Source: Vibrio sp. DW001 | GTDB taxonomy: Bacteria; Pseudomonadota; Gammaproteobacteria; Enterobacterales; Vibrionaceae | Assembly (NCBI RefSeq): GCF_029016285.1 | Contig: NZ_CP091975.1 | Coordinates: 1,302,001-1,366,000 of the forward strand | Length of the DNA stretch: 64,000 nucleotides | Reading direction: 5' to 3' | Notes under the pieces: generated by a model | What the model was told of the DNA's origin: nothing | What the model saw: the letters and a program-made list of their open reading frames with translations, nothing else | Database searches by the model: none | Part shown: in pieces, positions 8,563 through 18,422 of the stretch | Layout: each line of letters starts with the position of its first letter | Numbering within the stretch: position 1 is the stretch's first letter | Program-made: the position numbers and the translations under genes

Positions 8563-9552
8563 ATGTTGTTTCTCGTTCGTCGTTTATTCTTATATTTTTT
8601 GGCCTTTATTGTCGCCGCTACCCTTAACTTTATTTTGCCCAGATTCATGCCCGGAGATCCCGTTGACGTTATCTTGGCAAATGCAGGTGATTCACTTACT
8701 TTTGAGGCCGAAACCGCTTTACGCGAAGCATTGGGTTTCACTCAAGACTCGAGTCTAATCGAACAGTATTTCCAGTACATTGGAAACGTTTTAGACTTTA
8801 ATTTTGGTGTTTCAATCAAATTTTTCCCAGCGCCAGTTTGGGATATTCTTAGTCCCGCGCTAGGTTGGACGGTATTCTTAGCGGGAACTGCCACGTTACT
8901 CTCTTTTAGTATAGGTAGCTTCCTGGGTATTATCTCGGCATGGCGCCGAGGCACCCGTTTCGACTCTGTAGTTACGTTAACTGGCGTTATTTTGCATGCG
9001 ATTCCACCAGTGATCATTGCCCTCCTTTCACTCCTATTATTTTCAGTGATTTTGCAGTGGTTTCCTACTGGCCGAGCGTATGACCTTTACCTCGACCCAG
9101 AATGGAGTTGGGAGTTTATCGGCAGTCTGGCCTATCACGCAGTGCTACCAATTGGTTCGTTGGTACTTTATCAATACGGCGCATACTTATTGCCAATGCG
9201 AAATAGCATGATCAATTTACTCGGTGAAGATTTTATTGCGCTAGGTCGTGCTAAAGGATTGGGAGAGAAGCGTGTAATGATGCGCTATGGCGCACGTAAT
9301 GCTTTGCTTCCTGCAATAACAGCGTTGTCTATGGCGATTGGGTTTGTTTTGGGCGGCTCACTAGTGACTGAAATGATCTTTAACTACCCAGGTGTAGGCA
9401 ACACTTTATTCCAAGCAATCAAAGCTAGAGATTATCCATTAATTCAGGGAGTACTATTACTTGTCACTATGACCATTTTGGTTGCAAACTTTATAGCTGA
9501 TCTGCTTTACGTGGTCTTCGATCCTCGTGTTCGCACTGGAGGGGCACAATAA
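8563..9552 (+). CDS. ABC transporter permease, DppB/OppB type
   Basis: A 329-residue inner membrane permease of a peptide/nickel/oligosaccharide importer. It starts with the family-typical short N-terminal helix (MLFLVRRLFLYFLAF) and the periplasmic motif RFMPGDPVD. The cytoplasmic EAA loop is around DFIALGRAKGLGEKRVMMRY, ending in HAIPP/NALLPA-type segments. An in-frame TTG lies 12 bases upstream, but GGAAG spaced correctly before the ATG at 8563 decides the start. Its stop codon overlaps the start of the next permease gene (TAATG). It should form the channel with that second permease. Confidence 0.9.
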   Translation: MLFLVRRLFLYFLAFIVAATLNFILPRFMPGDPVDVILANAGDSLTFEAETALREALGFTQDSSLIEQYFQYIGNVLDFNFGVSIKFFPAPVWDILSPALGWTVFLAGTATLLSFSIGSFLGIISAWRRGTRFDSVVTLTGVILHAIPPVIIALLSLLLFSVILQWFPTGRAYDLYLDPEWSWEFIGSLAYHAVLPIGSLVLYQYGAYLLPMRNSMINLLGEDFIALGRAKGLGEKRVMMRYGARNALLPAITALSMAIGFVLGGSLVTEMIFNYPGVGNTLFQAIKARDYPLIQGVLLLVTMTILVANFIADLLYVVFDPRVRTGGAQ

Positions 9553-10457
9553 TGAACAACGAAAACTTCTTTCAAAAGATACTAAAAAACAAAAAATCTA
9601 AAATAGGTATTGTTCTAATTGCGATAATGATGTTGTTGTCTATTTTAGCGCCTCTTATTGCTCCGTATGGCGCTTTAGAGCGCGTTGGTAACCCGCACGA
9701 AGCACCAAGTTGGGACCATCTCTTGGGTACCACTCGCTTGGGCTACGATGTCTTTTCTCAATTGATGTATGGTGGCCGTGTATCACTCTTTGTTGGCTTG
9801 GCAGCTGGTTCCATGGTGGCATTTTTGGCCGTTATGATGGGTATCACAGCCGCTTATTTTGGTAAATGGGTCGATGAATTTATCTCTGTGATTATCAATA
9901 TCGTACTAGTAATCCCACAACTACCACTGCTTATTGTACTGGCTGCATTAATTGGTGAAACGGGTCCTTTATCGATTGCTCTTATTATCGGCTTAACCAG
10001 TTGGGCGTGGGGTGGACGTGTGGTTCGTTCTCAAGCTTTAGCTGTTCGTCAGCGTGATTTCATTCATGCTTCTGAGCTGATTGGCGATCCACCTTTTCAT
10101 ATCATTTTAAAAGAATTATTACCTAACCTAATCTCGATTATCGGCAGTAACTTTATCGGTGTGGTTATCTACGCCATCATGACTGAAGCCACCCTTTCGT
10201 TTATCGGACTAGGTAATGCTGAAATAGTCACTTGGGGTACTCAGTTGTATCACGCTAACAATTCGGCTGCGGTCGTCGTTGGAGCATGGTGGGAGCTCTT
10301 GGCCCCATGTATCGCCATCATCATCGTAGGTACAGGTCTTGCCCTACTTAACTTCGGTATAGATGAAGTGAGTAACCCCAAATTGCAAGCGCAAACTTGG
10401 TTTGCACGTTGGAAAAAAGAACAACAAAAAGCCCAAGCAGCGGAGGCAAAACAATGA
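9552..10457 (+). CDS. ABC transporter permease, DppC/OppC type
   Basis: The 301-residue second channel subunit. The cytoplasmic N-terminus carries a lysine-rich start, then a first hydrophobic helix near residues 20-37. The family motif HLLGTTRLGYDVFSQLMYGGR near residue 55 is the DppC signature. The EAA loop lies around RQRDFIHASELIGDPPFHII. Its start overlaps the stop of the first permease gene and its stop overlaps the next start (ATGA), so translation is coupled. Confidence 0.9.
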   Translation: MNNENFFQKILKNKKSKIGIVLIAIMMLLSILAPLIAPYGALERVGNPHEAPSWDHLLGTTRLGYDVFSQLMYGGRVSLFVGLAAGSMVAFLAVMMGITAAYFGKWVDEFISVIINIVLVIPQLPLLIVLAALIGETGPLSIALIIGLTSWAWGGRVVRSQALAVRQRDFIHASELIGDPPFHIILKELLPNLISIIGSNFIGVVIYAIMTEATLSFIGLGNAEIVTWGTQLYHANNSAAVVVGAWWELLAPCIAIIIVGTGLALLNFGIDEVSNPKLQAQTWFARWKKEQQKAQAAEAKQ

Positions 10458-11443
10458 GTGCTGTTATAGAAGTCAAAGATATTATAGTCGATTACATTAC
10501 GGAAAGCGGCCATGCTCGAGCCGTAGACAATGTCAGTTTTTCAATTAAAAAGGGAGAAATCCTAGGCCTAGCGGGTGAAAGTGGCTGCGGAAAAAGCACC
10601 ATAGCCATGGCTATCCCCCAGCTTCATCAACCTCCTGCCGTGATTAGTGGTGGCGAAGTATGGATGAGTGGTAAAGACGTACTGAAGCTTGATGAAACTG
10701 GCTTAAATAGCTTACGCTGGAATACTATCTCGCTTGTATTTCAATCTGCAATGAACGCACTAAATCCTGTGGTCTCTGTCTATAAACAGTTCGAAGATGT
10801 GCTACTGGAGCACAAAGCGGTCAACAATAAAAAAGAGGCTGAAACACGTACTCGTGAGCTATTTTCTCTGGTGGATATTCACTCCGACCGAATTTATGAC
10901 TATCCGCATCAGTTTTCCGGTGGCATGCGTCAACGTATCGCAATTGCAATGGCAATGGCTCTAAATCCCGATTTGATCATTATGGATGAGCCAACTACAG
11001 CCCTAGATGTCGTGGTGCAACGCCAAATCCTTAAGAAGATCAAACAGCTGCAGGCTGACATAGGATTTTCGATTTTGTTTATCACTCACGATTTATCGCT
11101 GATGGTCGAGTTGTGTGATCGTATTGGTATCATGTACGCAGGTCGTATTGTAGAAATGAGCCCAGCTAAAACGATTCTAGAGTCGCCAAGGCACCCTTAT
11201 ACATTAGGTTTAAAAGAGTCGTTCCCCACTTTGCACCGCAGCACGAATGAACTACACAGTATTAAGGGTACCCCACCTAACTTGTTGGATCTTCCTGACG
11301 GTTGTGCCTTTGCTCCGCGTTGCCGCTTTGCGACTATTTCGTGTCAGCAAACTCAACCGACCATGGTCAGCAAAGAGAATGGCCAACATGTGGCTTGTTT
11401 TAATCCTATCGAGATCACCAACAGTAAGGAGGTCGTAGCATGA
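10454..11443 (+). CDS. ABC transporter ATPase, DppD/OppD type
   Basis: A 329-residue ATP-binding subunit. Walker A is GESGCGKST near residue 39, the signature is SGGMRQR, and Walker B is LIIMDEPT. The C-terminal oligopeptide-transporter domain holds the cysteine cluster CAFAPRCRF...CQQ...C that binds a 4Fe-4S cluster in DppD-type ATPases. A longer open frame begins at 10397, but the ATG at 10454 has GGAGG before it and overlaps the preceding stop. It works as a heterodimer with the next protein. Confidence 0.9.
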   Translation: MSAVIEVKDIIVDYITESGHARAVDNVSFSIKKGEILGLAGESGCGKSTIAMAIPQLHQPPAVISGGEVWMSGKDVLKLDETGLNSLRWNTISLVFQSAMNALNPVVSVYKQFEDVLLEHKAVNNKKEAETRTRELFSLVDIHSDRIYDYPHQFSGGMRQRIAIAMAMALNPDLIIMDEPTTALDVVVQRQILKKIKQLQADIGFSILFITHDLSLMVELCDRIGIMYAGRIVEMSPAKTILESPRHPYTLGLKESFPTLHRSTNELHSIKGTPPNLLDLPDGCAFAPRCRFATISCQQTQPTMVSKENGQHVACFNPIEITNSKEVVA

Positions 11444-12420
11444 GTGCAGCACTTGAAGTTAGAAACCTCACTAAAGACTTTGTGATTAACAAAGGATTTT
11501 TCCGCAAAGGTCAGGCATTTCGAGCCGTTAATAATGTCTCATTTAGTATTGATACTGGCAGAGCAATTGCTATTGTTGGTGAGTCTGGTTGCGGCAAATC
11601 AACCTTGGCCCGTCTCATTTGTCAGATGGCAGGTTACACCCCTACTTCGGGTGAAATCGCTATAAATGGAAAAGTGGTCGAACCAATCAAAACGCGCCAA
11701 GACAGAATAGATTTGGCTAGTGACGTGCAAATGATCTTTCAAGACCCTTATAGTGCGCTTAATCCAGTGCACACTATCGGTTGGCATCTTGATCGCGCAG
11801 CACGTAATCAGTTTCCTAATGACAAAAAAAAGCGCGAACAAATAGCTATTGAATCGCTCGAAGCCTGCGGTCTAACGCCTGCAAAAGATGTTTTGTACAA
11901 GCACCCATTTGCGTTGTCTGGTGGGCAGCGCCAAAGAGTGTGTATTGCTCGCGTAATTGCTACAGGTGCACAAGTCATTTTGGCCGATGAGCCAACCAGC
12001 ATGCTGGATGTGTCTATCCGTATCGGGGTGCTCAAGTTACTTGATGAGCTGAAAGGAAAAATCGAAGCCAGTTTTGTCTACATTACCCACGATCTTGCTA
12101 GTGCACGCTTTTTTGCCGATGATATTGTGGTGATGTACTCTGGACATGTGGTAGAAAAAGGGCCAACTCAAGCCATTATTGAAAACCCTCGTCATCCCTA
12201 CACCCAGCTATTGCTAGCTAGTGTGCCAGACCCCGACCGCGAAAGCAGCAGCGACAAGGTCAGTGATGTTATTGCAGAAGCGCCAATGTGGTCACCAGAT
12301 ACCATTGGTTGTCCGTTTTGGAGTCGCTGTCCTAAAGCGACTGACAGATGTAACAATGAAACCCCACAATGGCGCGATTTGGACGACCGACAAGTGTTCT
12401 GTCATTACGTTGAAGAGTAA
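11440..12420 (+). CDS. ABC transporter ATPase, DppF/OppF type
   Basis: A 326-residue partner ATPase. Walker A is GESGCGKSTLAR, the signature SGGQRQRV and Walker B VILADEPTSMLD. The C-terminal cysteine motif is GCPFWSRCPKATDRC. Its ATG overlaps the TGA of the preceding ATPase gene after an AAGGAGG ribosome site. This completes the binding protein, two permeases and two ATPases of one importer. Confidence 0.9.
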   Translation: MSAALEVRNLTKDFVINKGFFRKGQAFRAVNNVSFSIDTGRAIAIVGESGCGKSTLARLICQMAGYTPTSGEIAINGKVVEPIKTRQDRIDLASDVQMIFQDPYSALNPVHTIGWHLDRAARNQFPNDKKKREQIAIESLEACGLTPAKDVLYKHPFALSGGQRQRVCIARVIATGAQVILADEPTSMLDVSIRIGVLKLLDELKGKIEASFVYITHDLASARFFADDIVVMYSGHVVEKGPTQAIIENPRHPYTQLLLASVPDPDRESSSDKVSDVIAEAPMWSPDTIGCPFWSRCPKATDRCNNETPQWRDLDDRQVFCHYVEE

Positions 12421-12567
12421 CTAAGTCACGAAAGTATCAATAGGATTAAAAGTGATAGCACTTCATATTGTTATCACTCCTTTGGATTTTGTGTGTGTCT
12501 TTCTTTCACTCTCGATACTGCGCAATATTCAATTTCATCACCTAAAATATAATTAATTGGAGTTTTT

Positions 12568-13035
12568 ATGGACTTACTGGTTAAACTGTATGACTTACCA
12601 GAATTTACTGCCAAATGCCCAGACAACATTTACGTGCGCCCAGCCATGGTGCCCGAACGCCATTTAGTGGTTGACTTCGTTCGTGAGCACTTTAGTGAAT
12701 ACTGGGTCAGCGAAGTTGAGTTTGCACTATCGCAACACCCTGTACGCTGTTTGATCGCCACTAGAAATTCACAAATCGTTGGTTTTGCTTGCTATGACAC
12801 CACCTTCAAAGGCTATTTTGGCCCTACAGGAGTAAGTCAGACTGAACGTGGTTTAGGAATTGGAGAAGCTCTACTGCATCGTTCTATGCATTTAATGCAT
12901 CTTCAAGGTTATCAGTACGCCATGATTGGTAGTGCAGGGCCTATTGAGTTCTATAAACGCTCAGTAAATGCCACCGAAATAGTTGGATCTACACCGGGTG
13001 CTTATCAAAATTTGTTGCGTAAGAATGTTATTTAA
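12568..13035 (+). CDS. GNAT-family N-acetyltransferase
   Basis: A 155-residue acetyltransferase with the acetyl-CoA pyrophosphate loop QTERGLGIGEALL (motif A, Q-x-x-G-x-G) near residues 91-103 and a C-terminal PIEFYKRS segment. The core sits on strand 4 as usual for GNAT enzymes. It lies 147 bases after the transporter operon in the same direction, behind a TTGGAG ribosome site, and may be co-transcribed. Acetylation of an imported amino sugar or peptide amine would fit the context, but the substrate cannot be read from the sequence. Confidence 0.8.
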   Translation: MDLLVKLYDLPEFTAKCPDNIYVRPAMVPERHLVVDFVREHFSEYWVSEVEFALSQHPVRCLIATRNSQIVGFACYDTTFKGYFGPTGVSQTERGLGIGEALLHRSMHLMHLQGYQYAMIGSAGPIEFYKRSVNATEIVGSTPGAYQNLLRKNVI

Positions 13036-13490
13036 GTAGAGCGGGTTAATGAATTTAGCCTATCTCATATGTACTGAAAACCTGTTGTCCATTACCTATA
13101 AGGTGCTACACAGGTGAAACAAAATACACAGCTAGTTAAACTAACCTTTATAAATTATTTATATGATTGGTGATTGATTCTTATAGAGCAAGCTTTTGGT
13201 GTGAACATTTTTGAATAAAAGCGTGTTGTAGAATTCGTAAACTCTCAGATTTTTAATAATTTCTGTCAAGTCAAAAGTGGGCTGTTCAGAAGACCATGGA
13301 CATTTTTCAGTCTCATTTTTAGGCTGATTCAAACGGCATAAGACTCATGCCATCGAGGTGGGAATGACGCCTTATTCGACGGTAGTGTCCAGTCCTGAAA
13401 TGTATTTACACATTTCAGGACTAATCGGATCTAAAGACTGTATTTTTAAACAAAGAAGAGAAGAATAAAAAAAAGAACTTGGGTTTAGTT
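13036..13490. other. Gene-free stretch with a perfect hairpin
   Basis: No supported gene. The main structure is the inverted repeat at 13391-13422. The stretch around 13260-13390 has the feel of a decayed mobile element, but I cannot name one. Confidence 0.4.
13391..13422. repeat. Perfect 12-bp inverted repeat
   Basis: AGTCCTGAAATG and CATTTCAGGACT are separated by TATTTACA. No T-tract follows on the plus strand, so it is not a classical terminator. It could be an insertion-sequence end, a protein site or a stable RNA stem. Confidence 0.6.
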
Positions 13491-14078
13491 TCAAAGATCG
13501 GGAGTGATGCAAAAGACTAACCCGTCTCTTGGTTTGTCATTATAAATAAAGCGATTTCGATTGATCCCTTCATTAATGCCACCGCAAGTTAATGCAACGT
13601 TATGGCTAGGTACGTTGTCAGGGTCGCAGATTATTTCTATTCGTGTTAGGTGTAGTTTTTCGAAACAGAAACTGATTAGGGAATTCAAGGCTTCTTTGGC
13701 GTAGCCTTTTTGCTGGTGTTTATCGGCTATCCAGTACCCAAGGCTTGCAGAGTTAGAGACGAGATGGATTTCGGTGATGGCCGCCATACCAATAAATTCT
13801 TGGCTTTCTTTGCGAAACACCCCAAAGCCATATGAACTCCCTTTCACCCAGTTCAATCGGTTAGCGCGTATAAAATCCTGTGCATCTGTTTCGCTAAACC
13901 TAGGATGGCACCAATCCATCCAGTCATGCAAAGATAATGAATCAGAGATTCTATTGGCAAATGCATGGCTATGTTCTTGGCGAATGATTTTAAGCTGCAA
14001 TCGCTTGGTGAATATTTCTAAATTAGTGACCAAATTGAACAGTCCAGGGGTGTAAAATGCTCCCCAAAAGGGAAGCAA
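13491..14078 (-). CDS. RimJ/RimL-type GNAT acetyltransferase
   Basis: A 195-residue acetyltransferase of the RimJ/RimL (ribosomal-protein alanine acetyltransferase) class. The visible core includes FGVFRKESQEFIGMAAI (strands 2-3), then LGYWIADKHQQKGYAKEAL with the Q-x-x-G-x-A acetyl-CoA loop. IEIICDPDNVPSHNVALTCG contains the conserved N-x-x-S-x-x-V segment. The N-terminal 20 residues before LEIFTKRLQLKII may be extra, so a start near that point is possible. It lies downstream of csiV in the same direction. Substrate unknown. Confidence 0.8.
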   Translation of the reverse strand: MLPFWGAFYTPGLFNLVTNLEIFTKRLQLKIIRQEHSHAFANRISDSLSLHDWMDWCHPRFSETDAQDFIRANRLNWVKGSSYGFGVFRKESQEFIGMAAITEIHLVSNSASLGYWIADKHQQKGYAKEALNSLISFCFEKLHLTRIEIICDPDNVPSHNVALTCGGINEGINRNRFIYNDKPRDGLVFCITPDL

Positions 14079-14122
14079 TGTTAATAGGTTTAGGGCAAAC
14101 GGGGTTGAAGTAAATAGTCGCG

Positions 14123-14884
14123 TTAAGGCACTCGACGTATCTGAACAATAATGCCCATTAATGGGTGATCGAGGTAGTGCGTTTCACTGCTTCGTATGCG
14201 CCGTTTTTGATCCATTCTGTAGCTCTTCAAGAAGCGTTCCTCTTGAACCGTTGGCGACACTTCTCTCATATCACCGAACTGTACCGTTTCGTCAGAATCT
14301 GATTCTGTTAGAACCAATTGTTTATCTTCTAGGATAACGTCACGAACCCCTGGTGCTTTAAGATCTAAGGTGGTTTCTAAAAATAGATAATGTTGGACAT
14401 ATACCTGTAACTCTCCATCTAACTCATAAAGCGGGTTATCGATGGTTTGTTCTTGGATTGCTCCTTCGCTATTGTCAGTAAAAGCGACTTTTTGGCTGCC
14501 ATCTGGATTATAAGATTTGGAATAATCTTTACCCGCACGAATCCGAAATTTAGGCGCAGAGGCTTTACCATTATCACCTTGACGCCATACTTTATGCATC
14601 AAAACCTGAAAACCAGCGTGCTTTTTGAGTCGCTCTACTTGGTTAAGAAGTTTAAATTCGTCGTAACCACGAATTGAAACGCCTTTTCTTTGTCTATATT
14701 CGCTGTTTTCAAAGGTCCCCACATTGGTGAAGTCGATCGGTGGCAATGTACTTGGCCAAGATTCACTGAGTTTGTCCGGATCGATAGAACGTTTAAATAC
14801 AATAAGCTCTATATCAAATTGACGATCGGCCGCGAATGACGGCGAAGCCATGATAAAGAGTAGTAGAAAGACCAGTTTTTTCAT
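14123..14884 (-). CDS. csiV: Peptidoglycan-binding protein CsiV
   Basis: A secreted 253-residue protein with a signal peptide (MKKLVFLLLFIMASPSFAA, cleavage near residue 18). The mature part begins DRQFDIELIVFKR, the hallmark of this family. In Vibrio cholerae CsiV binds peptidoglycan and is needed for activity of the LpoA/PBP1A synthase pathway. It sits next to mfd, which supports the assignment. The periplasmic domain has no cysteine or catalytic motif that I can see. Confidence 0.8.
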   Translation of the reverse strand: MKKLVFLLLFIMASPSFAADRQFDIELIVFKRSIDPDKLSESWPSTLPPIDFTNVGTFENSEYRQRKGVSIRGYDEFKLLNQVERLKKHAGFQVLMHKVWRQGDNGKASAPKFRIRAGKDYSKSYNPDGSQKVAFTDNSEGAIQEQTIDNPLYELDGELQVYVQHYLFLETTLDLKAPGVRDVILEDKQLVLTESDSDETVQFGDMREVSPTVQEERFLKSYRMDQKRRIRSSETHYLDHPLMGIIVQIRRVP

Positions 14885-14951
14885 TTCGACTCCGCAAAAA
14901 TGGTGCTGTTAACGTTGAGCATCGTATTTCTTATTGGTTCATTATTGCTTA

Positions 14952-17900
14952 TCACGCGCTTTTAGGCATTCTATTTTGTTGAAATTGTTCAAGCAAATCA
15001 GAGATAAAGCGAATTCTTTCGCGTCTATCAGCCAAAGGCAGTGTGAATTTAAGCTTAGTAGGCCCTTCCATCTTATAATTTTGGGCCTGACCTTGTAATA
15101 GTTTAACTAGAAACATTGGGTTAATGTCAGCATTTGGATAAAACTCGATGTAACCACCCTTATCGTGCGCTTCAATTTTTTTGACGTTGATAGCGGCGGC
15201 GTCCAATTTCACTTCATTGACTGAGAGTAAGTTTTTAGCTGCATCCGGTAAGGTACCAAATCGATCGATGAGTTCTACTTTCATCTCCATCAGTTGATTA
15301 AGGTTTTGAACACTCGCGATTCTTTTGTACATAGATAAACGGGTATTAATATCTGGAATGTAGTCATCAGGCAATAGCGCGGGTAGCCTAAGTTCAACCT
15401 CTGTTTGTTCTCTTAATAAGTCGTCTAGTGAAGGCTCTTTGCCTTCTTTAAGCGCCTCTACTGCTTGCTCTAGCATTTCCATATACAAGGTAAAGCCTAC
15501 CGATTGTATCTGGCCGCTCTGTTCGTCACCAAGTAGCTCACCCGCCCCACGTATCTCTAAATCATGTGTTGCCAGCGTAAATCCAGCACCCAAATCTTCC
15601 AGAGAAGCGATAGCTTCGAGTCGTTTTACCGCGTCCTTAGAAAGAGCCTTAGGGTGTGGTGTCAACAGATAAGCGTAAGCTTGATGGTGTGAACGACCAA
15701 CACGGCCACGCAATTGATGGAGCTGCGCTAAACCCAGCTTATCGGCTCTGTCCATCAGTATGGTATTGGCGGTAGGCACATCGATACCGGTTTCGATGAT
15801 GGTAGTACAGACCAACACATTGAAACGTTGATGGTAGAAGTCGTTCATAATGCGCTCAAGTTCTCTTTCGCGCATCTGACCATGTGCCGTTGTAACTCGA
15901 GCTTCCGGAATGAGTTTGGCTAAGTCTTCGGCCACTTTATCGATGGATTCGACTTGGTTATGTAGGTAGTAAACCTGTCCGCCACGCATGATTTCACGAA
16001 GAATTGCTTCACGAATGACGCTGTCATCATTTTCCCGGACGAATGTTTTTATCGCTAAGCGACGGGCAGGGGGGGTCGCAATAATAGAAAGGTCACGCAT
16101 ACCACTCATCGCCATATTTAGCGTTCGAGGGATTGGTGTCGCAGTCAATGTTAAGATATCCACATCAGCACGCATCGCCTTAACTTTTTCTTTTTGCCTT
16201 ACCCCAAAACGATGCTCTTCATCGACGATGAGTAGGCCTAAATCCCGGAATTTTATACTATCTTGTAGTAGCTTATGAGTGCCTATTAGTATGTCGACTT
16301 TACCTTCGGCTGTATCGCTTAGAATCAGCTTTTGTTCTTTCGCGGACTTGAATCGGGAGAGAACTTCAACCCGTATAGGTAGGTTAGCAAATCGGTCTCG
16401 GAAGTTCTCGAAATGCTGCTGTGCCAAGAGGGTTGTCGGGACAAGAACGGCAACCTGCTTGTCGTTATCGGTACAAATAAAGGTTGCGCGCATGGCAACT
16501 TCAGTCTTACCAAAACCTACGTCACCACACACAAGTCTATCCATCGCCTTTGCTTGGCACATGTCTGACATGACGGCGTCTATTGTGGTTACTTGGTCGT
16601 CGGTTTCTTCAAATGGGAAGCCAGACTTAAATGTGGCGTATTGGCCTCGATCGAGTTTGAATTTGTGGCCCGGTTTTAGTTCGCGCTTGGCATAAACATC
16701 CAGCAGTTCAGCGGCCACATCGCGCACTTTTTCTGCGGCCCGTCGTCGGGCTTTACCCCAGGCTTCTCCACCAAGTTTATGTATCGGTGCACCATCTTCA
16801 GCGCTACCAGAGTATCGGCTTATGAGATTTAAGGACGCAACTGGAACGTAGAGCTTGGCTTCATTTTGATATTCAAGTGTTACGTATTCTGTCGTTAAGC
16901 CACCAGCCTCAAGTATTTGAAGGCCAATATAGCGACCAATACCGTGTTCTAAATGAACAACGGGTTGTCCGGGTTTCAGCTCAGCGAGGTGGCGAATTAT
17001 CGTGTCGCTATTAACCGCTTTCTTATCTTTTCGACGTCTTTGTATGACGCGGTCACCAAGTAAATCACTTTCACAGATAAGGGCGAAATCGGGTCCAGAA
17101 TGGACGAAGCCGTGTTCAGCGGCACCAAGTATCATGGTGAACTTGCGTTTGCTTTCTACCGCTTCGTTGAGAGAGGCCATCTCGGTTGGTTTAAGTTTGA
17201 TACGTCGAAGTAGCTCTAATAACGCCTCTCTTCGGCCTTCAGACTCAACGGAAAAGACAATGTTTCCGCTATAGCTCTCACTAAATTGTCTTAACTCAGC
17301 TAAGGGTTCTTTGTTTTGCTGCTTGGCGTGTAGATCTGGCAGTTTCTCCAATTTAGGATTGGTTCTGCCTGCTCTTGCTTGGATTTTTTCTATCGATAGC
17401 TGTGCAATAGGTTTCTGTTTGAAATACGAAAACAGTTCGTCTTTTTTCAGCCAAAGTTCTTTGGGTTCGAGTAATGGGCGTAAAGGGTCGATCTTGCGTT
17501 GGTCATAGCGATAATCAACATCGGTTAGAAAGGTATCTATCGCAGTTTCGAGATCACCGACATTGACCAACAAGGTATCGTCAGAGATATAATCAAACAG
17601 CGTTTCCGTGTTATCAAAAAACAGAGGTTGCCAATATTCGATACCAGCAGGCCATGTTCCTTTGGTTACCTGCATATAGATTGATTCTGGTTCACGTTTG
17701 GCTTCAAACTTTTGACGCCACCGACCACGAAACTCTTCTATCGCTTCTTTAGACGTTGGAAACTCATGAGCGGGTAATAAACGAATGGTCTCAATGTTTT
17801 CGATGGTACGTTGAGTTTCAGGGTCGAACGTTCGAATGGTGTCTATTTCATCGTCGAAGAAATCGATTCGATATGGGTCCACGCTACCCATAGGGAATAG

Positions 17901-18419
17901 GTCGATGATAGAGCCTCGGCTAGCATATTCGCCTGGACCAAATACCTGGTCTACATGGCGGTAGCCGGATTTCTCAAGCTGCATTCTCAATTTATCTAAT
18001 GAATAAAGATCACCTGCTTTAACCATCAAAGTATGCTGCATTAAGAAATCTCTTGGGGATTGTCTTTGCAGTAAGGTGCTAATCGGTACGATGGTGATGC
18101 CACTGGATTGAGTCGGCAACTGATAGAGTTTCGCGATCCGGTCCGAGATGATATCTTGATGAGGTGAGAAATTATCGTAGGGCAGCGTTTCCCAATCGGG
18201 GAATAGGCTGACTTCTTCATTAGAGAACTGTTCTATTTCTGCTAAAAGCTTTAACGCTAACTGAGGATCCGGAACCACTAACAGTGTGTGGCCTTGGTGT
18301 TGCTCAGAAATTTCAGCAATAGCGATAGGAAGGGCTGCACCGACAAGGTTGCCCACAAACTTTTTGTCACCGGCCTTCTCAGGGGTAACAATGGAAAAAA
18401 GTGATGTTTTATTCGACAT
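14952..18419 (-). CDS. mfd: Transcription-repair coupling factor Mfd
   Basis: A 1155-residue DNA translocase that removes RNA polymerase stalled at lesions and recruits UvrA. The N-terminal UvrB-like module is seen in LFPDWETLPYD and SRGSIIDLFPMG. The RNA polymerase-interacting region holds HLEHGIGRYIGL near residue 490. The translocase has Walker A CGDVGFGKTEVA, the box DEEHRFGV, TATPIPRT and QLRGRVGRS. The C-terminal TRCF domain includes LPALLPDDYI. Length matches the E. coli protein (1148). It is preceded at 3-base distance by the PilZ-type gene, so the two are co-transcribed. Confidence 0.97.
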   Translation of the reverse strand: MSNKTSLFSIVTPEKAGDKKFVGNLVGAALPIAIAEISEQHQGHTLLVVPDPQLALKLLAEIEQFSNEEVSLFPDWETLPYDNFSPHQDIISDRIAKLYQLPTQSSGITIVPISTLLQRQSPRDFLMQHTLMVKAGDLYSLDKLRMQLEKSGYRHVDQVFGPGEYASRGSIIDLFPMGSVDPYRIDFFDDEIDTIRTFDPETQRTIENIETIRLLPAHEFPTSKEAIEEFRGRWRQKFEAKREPESIYMQVTKGTWPAGIEYWQPLFFDNTETLFDYISDDTLLVNVGDLETAIDTFLTDVDYRYDQRKIDPLRPLLEPKELWLKKDELFSYFKQKPIAQLSIEKIQARAGRTNPKLEKLPDLHAKQQNKEPLAELRQFSESYSGNIVFSVESEGRREALLELLRRIKLKPTEMASLNEAVESKRKFTMILGAAEHGFVHSGPDFALICESDLLGDRVIQRRRKDKKAVNSDTIIRHLAELKPGQPVVHLEHGIGRYIGLQILEAGGLTTEYVTLEYQNEAKLYVPVASLNLISRYSGSAEDGAPIHKLGGEAWGKARRRAAEKVRDVAAELLDVYAKRELKPGHKFKLDRGQYATFKSGFPFEETDDQVTTIDAVMSDMCQAKAMDRLVCGDVGFGKTEVAMRATFICTDNDKQVAVLVPTTLLAQQHFENFRDRFANLPIRVEVLSRFKSAKEQKLILSDTAEGKVDILIGTHKLLQDSIKFRDLGLLIVDEEHRFGVRQKEKVKAMRADVDILTLTATPIPRTLNMAMSGMRDLSIIATPPARRLAIKTFVRENDDSVIREAILREIMRGGQVYYLHNQVESIDKVAEDLAKLIPEARVTTAHGQMRERELERIMNDFYHQRFNVLVCTTIIETGIDVPTANTILMDRADKLGLAQLHQLRGRVGRSHHQAYAYLLTPHPKALSKDAVKRLEAIASLEDLGAGFTLATHDLEIRGAGELLGDEQSGQIQSVGFTLYMEMLEQAVEALKEGKEPSLDDLLREQTEVELRLPALLPDDYIPDINTRLSMYKRIASVQNLNQLMEMKVELIDRFGTLPDAAKNLLSVNEVKLDAAAINVKKIEAHDKGGYIEFYPNADINPMFLVKLLQGQAQNYKMEGPTKLKFTLPLADRRERIRFISDLLEQFQQNRMPKSA

Positions 18420-18422
18420 TAT

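Noticed and set aside
12451..12478. AGTGATA...TATCACT as terminator of the ABC operon
   Set aside because: Seven-base arms with a 14-base loop and no clean T-run; too weak to call.
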